Assembly (NCBI RefSeq): GCF_013761005.1
Contig: NZ_JACDUS010000007.1
Coordinates: forward strand, 1 to 64,000
Direction of reading: 5' to 3'
Length of the DNA: 64,000 bases
Source: Desulfosalsimonas propionicica
GTDB lineage: Bacteria; Desulfobacterota; Desulfobacteria; Desulfobacterales; Desulfosalsimonadaceae
Every line of letters begins with the position of its first letter. Positions within the stretch are counted from its first letter, which is position 1. The notes beneath the pieces are model-generated. The model did not search any database and was not told where the DNA came from. It worked only from the letters and a program-made list of their open reading frames with translations. Positions 57,443 through 64,000 of the stretch are shown piece by piece. Both the position numbers and the translations under genes were made by a program.

Positions 57443-58237
57443 ATGAAAGCACATGAGAAAAAATCAATTATTCGCCCGGGCCGGTGCTGCGGGTACTTTT
57501 TGGTGTTGCTTGTGCTCATGGCCGGGGTTGTCCCGGCCGGGCAAAACCCGCTGGATATTTACCAGACAGCGGAAAAGGAAATCGCAGAACGCCAAAAAAT
57601 GCAGCAGCACGAGGAGCAATGGACTGAGCGGAAGCAGTCATTGAAGAGGCGTTACCAGGAGCTTGAGTCCCAAATACAAACCATGGAGACACGGAAAGAT
57701 CGTTTGTCCGATAAACTTGATCTGCGAAGACAGAAGGTGAACGGCATGGAGCAGACCATTGTGGAATCAGACCGGGTCAAAAAAGAGCTTCAGTCCACCC
57801 TGGAAGGTATCGCCGCCCGACTGGATCGATTTGTGGAAAACGACCTGCCTTTTCTGATAGACGAGCGCTCCCAACGGATCAAGGCATTGAAAACCTGTTT
57901 GATTGATCCGGATGTGCCGCTTGCCGAAAAAACCCGGCGAACGTTTGAGGCCCTGCAGGTGGAACTGGATTACGGGCGCCGCCTGGAAACAAGCGGGCAA
58001 ACCGTGGATATAGACAACCGGGAGATGGCCGTGGATGTGTTGCGGGTCGGCAGGCTTTCCCTTTTTTGCCGGACCGCTGACGGAAGCACAACAGGCCGGT
58101 ATGTGCCGGCTCAGCAGAGCTGGCAGCTGCTGGGGGAAAAATACGATTCAGCCATATCAGCGGCCATGGAAGTGGCCGCTCAGCGGTCCCCGGTGAAAAT
58201 GATCAATTTGCCTCTGGGCAGACTGGAGGTAGAATGA
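57443..58237 (+). CDS. DUF3450 family protein of a TonB system
   Basis: This 264-residue exported protein has a signal-like hydrophobic segment (about 18-32) and a long coiled coil (about 40-130). It then has LDRFVENDLPFLIDERSQRI, a hallmark of DUF3450, and a small C-terminal domain. The family is known from TonB gene sets of the Vibrio TonB2/TtpC type, where it lies next to a modified ExbB. It overlaps the next gene by four bases. It may bridge the ExbB complex and the outer membrane. Confidence 0.85.
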   Translation: MKAHEKKSIIRPGRCCGYFLVLLVLMAGVVPAGQNPLDIYQTAEKEIAERQKMQQHEEQWTERKQSLKRRYQELESQIQTMETRKDRLSDKLDLRRQKVNGMEQTIVESDRVKKELQSTLEGIAARLDRFVENDLPFLIDERSQRIKALKTCLIDPDVPLAEKTRRTFEALQVELDYGRRLETSGQTVDIDNREMAVDVLRVGRLSLFCRTADGSTTGRYVPAQQSWQLLGEKYDSAISAAMEVAAQRSPVKMINLPLGRLEVE

Positions 58238-59673
58238 AACGCTGTTGGCCGTGGGTGGCAGCGATGGCTGCCGTTTTTTGGTGCGGGTTGGTGGGATTTT
58301 CCGGTGCCGCAGACATGCGGGCTGTTTCCCGGAAGGTGGATTTCGATTATAAGGCGGCGCAGTCGGAATTCAAAAAGCGAAAACAGGCAATTTTTCAAAA
58401 CCGCAAGCGCCTGGAAAATGCAGTTGCCAGGGCTGAAAAGCAAGTCGAAACCCTTGAGTCCGATATCAGCGCGATGGACGCGGAATATGACCGGTTAGGT
58501 ATAAAAAAAAAGGAGCTGGCCGGGAAGGTGAACCGGCTGGAAACCGGCATGAATGCGTATGCCGGGGTTTTGCGGGAGACTGCGGGTGATTTGTTTCCGG
58601 TGATATCCGGGTCGCATTTCAGCGCCCGCAAGCCTGACAGGGATCAGGTGCTGACCGGCATCCTGGATACGGATCAGTTTCCGGGCATTGCATCTGTCAA
58701 GGCCCTGGCCGGCCTGATATTTGAGGAAATGGAAAAAACCGGGCAGGTGGAAACCTTTCAGGGGAGTTTCCTCGGCCGCGATGGACGGATTCAAAAAGCC
58801 ACCCTGTTAACTGTTGGTCCGTTTTCGGCGGCTTATACAACACCGGATGAAACCGGGTTGCTGCGTTATTCAGAGGCGCACCAAACGTTTAAGGCCATTT
58901 CCGCTCTGCCGGGGCGGGGTATGCGGCGGAATCTGGAAAAATATATGCACGGCAAGGCCGAGTCGGTTTATCTGGACCCCTCCGGGGGTTCGGCATTAAA
59001 ACGGATTTCCCATCGTTCCACTTTTATGGAAAAAATAAAAAAAGGCGGATTTTTGGTGTGGCCGATTTTGGGCATCGGGGTGCTGGCCGTGTTTATTGTC
59101 ATTGAACGGCTGGTTTTTCTGCATCGTGTGCATGCCAATGCAGACCGGATGATGGGAGACTTCAACAAACTCGCTGCAAATGCCGATTGGATGGGGTGTC
59201 AGAAGCTGCTTGAGTCCAAAAAAGGGCGGCCGGTATACAATGTCTTGATGGCCGGATTTGAAGCCGTGGACCAGAACCGGGAGAATCTGGAAAATATTCT
59301 TCAGGGGGCCATTTTAAAAGAACTTCCCAGGCTGGAGCGTTTCCTGCCGGCGCTTAATGTAATGGCTGCTGTATCGCCCCTTATTGGATTGCTGGGTACG
59401 GTAACAGGCATGATCGGCACATTTCACGTGATCACACTTTATGGAACAGGGGATCCGCGCCTGATGTCCGGGGGGATATCAGAGGCCCTGGTGACGACGA
59501 TGCTGGGCCTTGCCGTGGCCATTCCCGTGATGCTTTTCCACGCCTTTCTCCGGCGGCGGATCGAGCACATTGTCGGTGATATGGAAGAAAAGTCCGTGAC
59601 CTTAAGCAATATTATCTGCAGAAACGGCCGGGTGGGCTGCGTTGAATCCGGTATGTCCGTCAGCCGGGAATAA
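58234..59673 (+). CDS. TtpC-like protein: periplasmic coiled coil fused to MotA/TolQ/ExbB channel domain
   Basis: This 479-residue protein starts with a signal peptide and a coiled-coil periplasmic region (about 30-110). A globular part follows, and then at about 265 the MotA/TolQ/ExbB domain. Its three membrane segments are visible (GFLVWPILGIGVLAVFIVIE; LNVMAAVSPLIGLLGTVTGM; ALVTTMLGLAVAIPVMLF). This layout is that of TtpC in the Vibrio TonB2 system, which is needed for TonB2 to energise receptors. It lies between the DUF3450 gene and exbB. Confidence 0.85.
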   Translation: MKRCWPWVAAMAAVFWCGLVGFSGAADMRAVSRKVDFDYKAAQSEFKKRKQAIFQNRKRLENAVARAEKQVETLESDISAMDAEYDRLGIKKKELAGKVNRLETGMNAYAGVLRETAGDLFPVISGSHFSARKPDRDQVLTGILDTDQFPGIASVKALAGLIFEEMEKTGQVETFQGSFLGRDGRIQKATLLTVGPFSAAYTTPDETGLLRYSEAHQTFKAISALPGRGMRRNLEKYMHGKAESVYLDPSGGSALKRISHRSTFMEKIKKGGFLVWPILGIGVLAVFIVIERLVFLHRVHANADRMMGDFNKLAANADWMGCQKLLESKKGRPVYNVLMAGFEAVDQNRENLENILQGAILKELPRLERFLPALNVMAAVSPLIGLLGTVTGMIGTFHVITLYGTGDPRLMSGGISEALVTTMLGLAVAIPVMLFHAFLRRRIEHIVGDMEEKSVTLSNIICRNGRVGCVESGMSVSRE

Positions 59674-59683
59674 GGTGGCATGC

Positions 59684-60286
59684 ATGAACTGCTTTATTGA
59701 TGCCATGCATTATTTCCGCCAGGGCGGGCTGGTTATGTTTTTTCTGCTGGCAATATCCCTGTGGGTATGGGGATTGATTGCCGAGCGCATTTATTTTTTT
59801 TTGAAAAACAGCGGCCGCGCCATGCGGCCCGAATTGGCTGTGAGCATGGTTTCCGGTTCCATGCCGGCCCCATCCGGCACCGCCATGGATGTCTGTGCAG
59901 AACTGGCGGTTCACTTCCGCAGGTATTGCTGCGGCAATCCGGACCTGGATTCCAAAATTCTTGAGGAGCACTGGCTGCGTCAGAAAAAACGGATTCACCA
60001 GGGACTTTCCCTGGTGGCGGCCCTGGCTGCTGCCGCCCCGCTGCTTGGACTTTTTGGAACCGTTTTGGGGATAATCGACACTTTTGGCGTTATTTCCGTA
60101 TTTGGGACCGGCAATGCAAAAGCCCTTGCCGGGGGCATATCCAAAGCCCTGGTTTCCACTCATTGCGGCTTGCTGGTCGGTATTCCGGCGCTGTTGATGT
60201 ATGTGCTGCTTCAACAGCAGGCGCGGCTGCTGGAAGCTCGGCTCAAAGAAACCCGTATTGTTTTGAAAAGGAATTTTACGGCATGA
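59684..60286 (+). CDS. exbB: ExbB-type proton channel protein
   Basis: This 200-residue protein has the three membrane segments of ExbB/TolQ: VMFFLLAISLWVWGLIAERI near residue 18, LVAALAAAAPLLGLFGTVLG near 110 and ALVSTHCGLLVGIPALLMYV near 155. AAGGTGG lies before ATG 59684; the longer frame from 59642 overlaps ttpC too far. It overlaps exbD by four bases. With ExbD and TonB it forms the inner-membrane motor that uses the proton gradient to drive receptors. Confidence 0.9.
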   Translation: MNCFIDAMHYFRQGGLVMFFLLAISLWVWGLIAERIYFFLKNSGRAMRPELAVSMVSGSMPAPSGTAMDVCAELAVHFRRYCCGNPDLDSKILEEHWLRQKKRIHQGLSLVAALAAAAPLLGLFGTVLGIIDTFGVISVFGTGNAKALAGGISKALVSTHCGLLVGIPALLMYVLLQQQARLLEARLKETRIVLKRNFTA

Positions 60287-60702
60287 TCAATGCGCGACAG
60301 TCGCTGCGTTACAGTGAATCCGGTGAAGGGATTAATATCACCCCGCTGATAGATTTAATTTTTCTTTTACTGATTTTTTTTATGGTCACGACCAGTTTTG
60401 TCAAAGAAACCGGGCTGGATGTGGACCGGCCCACTGCTGCCACCGCCCGGGACAAAAAAGAGGCAAACATCATGATCGGCGTTGGCGAAGACGGCCGAAT
60501 CTTTATGGATCATGAGCCGATAGACATCCGGATGGTCCGGCCGCATGTGGAAAACGCCATGGCCGAGCACCCCAGGGCTGCAGCAGTGATTGTTGCGGAC
60601 AGAAAAAGTGACACAGGCCTTGTCATTGAGGTTCTGGATCAGTGCCGCCTGGCCGGGGCCAATAATGTCAGTATCGCTGCCAGGCGACAAAAAGGATCCT
60701 AG
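60283..60702 (+). CDS. exbD: ExbD/TolR-type biopolymer transport protein
   Basis: This 139-residue protein has a short cytoplasmic start and the conserved INITPLIDLIFLLLIFFMVT segment (about 17-36), whose Asp carries protons in the motor. A periplasmic domain follows. ATG 60283 overlaps the exbB stop; the longer frame from 60163 is inside exbB and rejected. tonB follows after five bases. Confidence 0.92.
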   Translation: MINARQSLRYSESGEGINITPLIDLIFLLLIFFMVTTSFVKETGLDVDRPTAATARDKKEANIMIGVGEDGRIFMDHEPIDIRMVRPHVENAMAEHPRAAAVIVADRKSDTGLVIEVLDQCRLAGANNVSIAARRQKGS

Positions 60703-60707
60703 ATTCT

Positions 60708-61403
60708 ATGGCAGAGAAAACAAGGCAATATGCTTTTGTGGTCCTGGTGCTGCTGGGCGTAAACCTGTTTTTATTCGTGGTGTTTCCCCATTATATCATC
60801 CAGCAGCAATCGGCTGAAAAAAATCCGGAATTGATGGCGGATTTTGGCGCTTTGCAGGTGCTCAACACCGATGCTCCGGATCAGGAAGCCAAACCGTCTG
60901 AATCCGAAAATCAGCCGGAGCCAAACGCCCCTGTCAGTGATGACAAGGCCGACCCGATCGACATTCCGGATCAGGTTGTCCACCATCGCGCGCGGATCCC
61001 TGAAATCGAGGCCATGGAATTGGACTCGGCGGCCCGGGCCGCTGCCGGGCCGAAGATCTCTGAGCCTTTGACATTGTCCGGAATCAGGGCTCCGTCATTT
61101 GAAGGAAAGTTTGACCAGACTGAAGTGGATACAGTGCCCATGGCAACTGCCAAAATGCATCCGGCTTATCCTTATCAGGCCAAACGGTTGAACCTCAGTG
61201 GTGAAGTCAGGGTAAAGTTTCTGGTAACCAGGGATGGAACCGTATCTCAAGTGGAGATCATTTCTGCAGAGCCAAAAGAGATTTTCAACAAAAGCGTGAT
61301 CAGAGCCGTTTCCTCATGGCGTTTCAGGCCCGGAAAGATTGACGGAAAAGCTGTGGATACCTGGATGGAGACGAGTATTATTTTTAATATCAACGAGATG
61401 TGA
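60708..61403 (+). CDS. tonB: TonB family energy transducer
   Basis: This 231-residue protein has an N-terminal membrane anchor (about 8-28), a periplasmic spacer rich in Glu, Pro and Asp (about 50-100), and a TonB C-terminal domain with AYPYQAKRLNLSGEVRVKFL and VIRAVSSWRFRPGKIDGKAV. The spacer is short and lacks long Lys-Pro repeats, as in TonB2-type proteins. It lies five bases after exbD. It could serve the receptor in this cluster and others in the window. Confidence 0.92.
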   Translation: MAEKTRQYAFVVLVLLGVNLFLFVVFPHYIIQQQSAEKNPELMADFGALQVLNTDAPDQEAKPSESENQPEPNAPVSDDKADPIDIPDQVVHHRARIPEIEAMELDSAARAAAGPKISEPLTLSGIRAPSFEGKFDQTEVDTVPMATAKMHPAYPYQAKRLNLSGEVRVKFLVTRDGTVSQVEIISAEPKEIFNKSVIRAVSSWRFRPGKIDGKAVDTWMETSIIFNINEM

Positions 61404-61451
61404 TGGTGCGGCAAAAAGTTCATGCCAGGGCATCAAGGGAAGTATTTGGTG

Positions 61452-62651
61452 ATGAGCAGGGCAGCGGGAAAGTTTTTAATGGGTTTGTTTCTGGTGCAGA
61501 TTTTGGGGTTGTTTGCCGCCAATTTACCCGTGGCTGCGCAAGCCCGGGAGACTCCGCAGTCCCGGGTTGAACAGCAGGCGCTTTACGAGGCGGCTCAGGC
61601 GGTTGAAAACAAACAATACGCAGAAGCCGAACAGATATTGACAAACTGTATAAGCCGGCGGCAGGCAAAAACCGGTTACCGTGTTTTTTTGCAGCTGGGC
61701 AATGTATACGCTGTTGCGCAAAAGCCGCGAAAAGCGCTTGCCAGCTATAAGAAAGCGGTTTCCTGTAATGATCAGGATCCGGCTGTATGGCAGAATATGG
61801 GCAAGGCATGTTTTGACCTGGAACGATTTTCCGCGGCCGGCGATTATTTGGAACGCGCCTGGCAGCTGCAGGCGGAAAAATCGCCGGATGTTTTGTTCCA
61901 GGCGGCCGGCTGCCGTATGATGGCAGGGCAGGCAGGAAAAGCCTATGATCTGCTTGAAAGATTGTGTACAGGTGATCCGGAAAATGTTCGTTTAGAATGG
62001 CTGCAGTCATTTGCGCAAGTCTGCATGGCGCTTGATAAGGGGCAGGAGGCCAGACAGGCGGTTTATCGCCTTTTGGCGCGTCAGCCGGAAAAACCGCAAT
62101 GGTGGAAGATGCTTGCCAATGTCGATATAAGAGCGGACAATTACGATAAGGCCGCTGCTGCCTTTAAGGTTCACAATCAGCTGGTTGCCCCCCGCAAAGA
62201 AGACGTGCTCCGGCTGGGGGATCTTTATATGGCTGCAGGCGTGCCGGCAAAGGCGGCAGACCAGTATGAAATTTTGCTTCAACAGGACCCGGCCGCCCGG
62301 CAGTATGAAAAAGCGGCTTCGGCCTATCTGGCTGCCTGCCGTCCGGAAAAAGCAGCCGCCATATTAAAACAGGCCGTTGAACGAACGCCTGAGCCCCGTC
62401 TTTGGCATATGCTAGGCAGTATCCTTTATAATCAGGACAAACCGGAACAAGCCTATGGCGCCTTTCAAAAAAGCTACGGCCTGAATTCAGACAAGGGCGA
62501 TTCCGCCCTTATGATGGGCTACAGCGCGTTAAAAGCCGGTTTGGTTCATGAAGCTGTTGATGCTTTTGAAAAAGCGGCAAAATTCAAAAATCAGCAGCAA
62601 GCGGCCACAGCGGGTCTCAATGCAGCCCGAAGTCTTGCTGATGCCCCGTGA
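61452..62651 (+). CDS. Exported TPR-repeat protein of the TonB module
   Basis: This 399-residue protein has a signal peptide (about 1-29, ending VAAQARE) and about eight to ten tetratricopeptide-like repeats (for example VFLQLGNVYAVAQKPRKAL, then WQNMGKACFDLERFSAAGDY). ATG 61452 with AAGGGAAG upstream is preferred over 61422. In Vibrio a TPR protein ends the TonB2 gene set, and the order here is the same. It may help assembly of the system across the periplasm. After it 62652-62750 holds no gene. Confidence 0.85.
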   Translation: MSRAAGKFLMGLFLVQILGLFAANLPVAAQARETPQSRVEQQALYEAAQAVENKQYAEAEQILTNCISRRQAKTGYRVFLQLGNVYAVAQKPRKALASYKKAVSCNDQDPAVWQNMGKACFDLERFSAAGDYLERAWQLQAEKSPDVLFQAAGCRMMAGQAGKAYDLLERLCTGDPENVRLEWLQSFAQVCMALDKGQEARQAVYRLLARQPEKPQWWKMLANVDIRADNYDKAAAAFKVHNQLVAPRKEDVLRLGDLYMAAGVPAKAADQYEILLQQDPAARQYEKAASAYLAACRPEKAAAILKQAVERTPEPRLWHMLGSILYNQDKPEQAYGAFQKSYGLNSDKGDSALMMGYSALKAGLVHEAVDAFEKAAKFKNQQQAATAGLNAARSLADAP

Positions 62652-62750
62652 TCAGGTGTGCTGTAGGATTGATTTGGCGCAAATCCGCTGCTGCCATGGC
62701 TGAATTTTTATTGCAGCATTGCTGCTTCTTCAATGATGCTTTAATGCCTT

Positions 62751-63785
62751 TTACACATTGAACCGGAAATTGATGATATCCCCGTCCGCCACTTCATAGG
62801 TTTTGCCTTCAAGGCGCAGGGTGGCGTTTTTTTTGGCTGCTGCCATGGAGCCGGCGGCCATCAGGTCCTCGTAGGAGACCACTTCCGCGCGGATAAAGCC
62901 TTTCTGGATATCTGAGTGGATGGCCCCGGCGGCTTCCAGTGCCGGAGTTCCCCGGCCGATGGTCCAGGCGCGCACCTCGTCTTCGCCCACGGTAAAAAAG
63001 GAGATCAGGCCCAGGATTTTGTATGATGCCCGGATTACCCGGTCTGTTGCCGGGGCCGCGATGTTGAACTCTTCGAGCAGTTCCGCGGCCTCCTGCTTTG
63101 ACATCTGGGCCAGTTCATGTTCGAGCTTGCCCCGGATGACCCGGCAGGTCTCTGTCTGCGGGATTTGGCCCGCAGCCGGAAGGGCCTCGTCTTCGTCCGC
63201 GTTGTTGAAAAGTACCAAAGCGGGTTTGGCCGACATGAGCCCGTAGCCGCGCAAAAGCCTGGATTGGCCGATTTCCGGCATGTGCCGCAGGGGCGTTTCC
63301 TGCTCCAGGGCGTTTTTGCACTGCTCCAGCAGGGCCTGTTCCTTCTTGTCCACGGGCCGGCCCTTTTTGGCATCCAGGGCCATGCGTTCCAGGCGTTTTT
63401 CCACCACGCTGAGATCGGTCTGCATGAGTTCCTGGTCCAGAAGCAAAAAGTCATTTTCCAGGTCCGGGGCTTCCATGCCGTATGCGGCAAAGTTTCGCAC
63501 AACGTGGATCAGTGCATCAGTGTCGCGCACCGCGCGCATCAGGGCGCTGTCTTCGCTGCCGGCTTTTTTCTGCTCGCCTTTTCCGGGCAGCAGATATTCC
63601 ACCTGGGCGTAGATGGTTTTTTGGGGCCGGTACATCTCACTTAAGATGTCAATGCGCTGGTCAGGCACGTGGATGGTTCCGATGCGGGTTTCGGTGCGGC
63701 CGCCGGTGGCGGCAAAATCCCGGGCCAGGGCTTCAAAAACCGTGGTTTTGCCGGAGCCGGCCAGGCCGATGATTCCTATTTTCAT
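62751..63785 (-). CDS. YchF/OLA1-related GTPase family protein
   Basis: This 344-residue P-loop protein has Walker A IGLAGSGKTTVFEAL (about 6) and the YchF-type layout: a G domain, a helical insert (about 125-165), then a C-terminal TGS-like domain with ISFFTVGEDEVRAWTIGRGT and the ending EVADGDIINFRFNV. Homologues bind ATP or GTP and act near the ribosome or in stress response. The usual NKxD-type base motif is replaced by LFNNADED. It overlaps the stop of the TatD-like gene upstream by two bases. It looks like a housekeeping gene that ends the accessory region. Confidence 0.8.
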   Translation of the reverse strand: MKIGIIGLAGSGKTTVFEALARDFAATGGRTETRIGTIHVPDQRIDILSEMYRPQKTIYAQVEYLLPGKGEQKKAGSEDSALMRAVRDTDALIHVVRNFAAYGMEAPDLENDFLLLDQELMQTDLSVVEKRLERMALDAKKGRPVDKKEQALLEQCKNALEQETPLRHMPEIGQSRLLRGYGLMSAKPALVLFNNADEDEALPAAGQIPQTETCRVIRGKLEHELAQMSKQEAAELLEEFNIAAPATDRVIRASYKILGLISFFTVGEDEVRAWTIGRGTPALEAAGAIHSDIQKGFIRAEVVSYEDLMAAGSMAAAKKNATLRLEGKTYEVADGDIINFRFNV

Positions 63786-64000
63786 TGGAGGTTTTCCTTT
63801 TTGACGGATTGAATTGCCGGGCCTGCATCATTGATGTCAAACAACCGGCTGGTGTTGTCCCACAAAACCCGGGCCAGATCCCGGGCATCGGTGTTTCTCA
63901 CCTCTGCCAGTTTTGTCAGCACCCGCTTGACAAATGCCGGTTCATTGCGCCGGGTGTGGTTTTTTTCCGGTGCCGGGGTCAGGTAAGGGGCGTCGGTTTC
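63782..64000 (-). CDS. TatD-family metal-dependent hydrolase, C-terminal part
   Basis: The last 72 residues of a gene that enters the window from the right. ETDAPYLTPAP near the visible start is the TatD metal-site motif with its catalytic Asp. RRNEPAFVKRVLTKLAEVRN and the ending helix (VLWDNTSRLF) are also typical. TatD proteins are 3'-5' DNases used in repair. The TGA overlaps the ATG of the GTPase gene, so both are co-translated. Confidence 0.85.
   Translation of the reverse strand, partial: ETDAPYLTPAPEKNHTRRNEPAFVKRVLTKLAEVRNTDARDLARVLWDNTSRLFDINDAGPAIQSVKKENLQ

Noticed and set aside
1-64000. CRISPR arrays, tRNA or rRNA genes
   Set aside because: No regularly spaced short repeats and no tRNA- or rRNA-like stretches were noticed on either strand by eye.

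Overview
The window looks like a chromosomal segment of an anaerobic, probably marine, deltaproteobacterial (Desulfobacterota-type) bacterium. The grounds are the anaerobic cobaltochelatase CbiK, the corrinoid-salvage enzyme CbiZ, Gram-negative TonB machinery, a glycine/sarcosine methyltransferase of the betaine pathway, and general protein resemblance. There is no rRNA or tRNA to fix the taxonomy.

The theme is capture and handling of corrinoids and metals. I count seven cobalamin riboswitches, six complete or nearly complete TonB-dependent receptors plus one partial and one remnant, and two full-length CobN chelatases. There are also ChlI and ChlD, CbiK, CobO, CbiZ and a BtuFCD importer.

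Layout. 1-4903 (+): the end of a TonB receptor, a DUF6064 membrane protein, then a three-gene redox/ATPase cassette that resembles one from Firmicutes. 4881-10458 (-): an O-methyltransferase, a heavy-metal P-type ATPase with a structured leader, and a riboswitch-led pair (zinc-type alcohol dehydrogenase and a TrpD-like phosphoribosyltransferase). 10967-15703 (-): a TonB receptor interrupted by two in-frame TGA codons, a metal-chelate binding protein and two methyltransferases. 15704-23876: a rearranged region with MITE-like repeats, intact cbiK, a collapsed remnant of a radical SAM/TonB segment, a glycine/sarcosine methyltransferase, an orphan riboswitch, a cbiK-cobO chimeric remnant, an intact TonB receptor plus radical SAM/SPASM gene, and two divergent riboswitches. 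23876-33990: CobN number 1 (+), a small B12-controlled protein, cobO and two TonB receptors (-). 34097-50768 (-): a very compact 12-gene operon under one riboswitch (CcsA-like, ResB-like, BtuF, BtuC, BtuD, CobN, TonB receptor, ChlD, ChlI, ABC ATPase, ABC permease, CbiZ). 51069-53335 (+): a DUF2325 cassette. 53500-62651 (+): a DUF4198 protein, an AraC regulator, a TonB receptor and a TtpC-type TonB/ExbB/ExbD energising module. 62751-64000 (-): a YchF-type GTPase and the end of a TatD-type nuclease.

How the parts may work together (inference). When cobalamin is scarce the riboswitches would open. Receptors energised by a TonB complex (the 57443-62651 module is one candidate) would bring corrinoids or cobalt chelates into the periplasm, and BtuFCD would pass them inward. 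CbiZ, CobO and the CobN-ChlI-ChlD chelatase would then remodel or re-metallate them. Since CbiK already serves anaerobic corrin synthesis, the job of the CobN proteins is the main open question.
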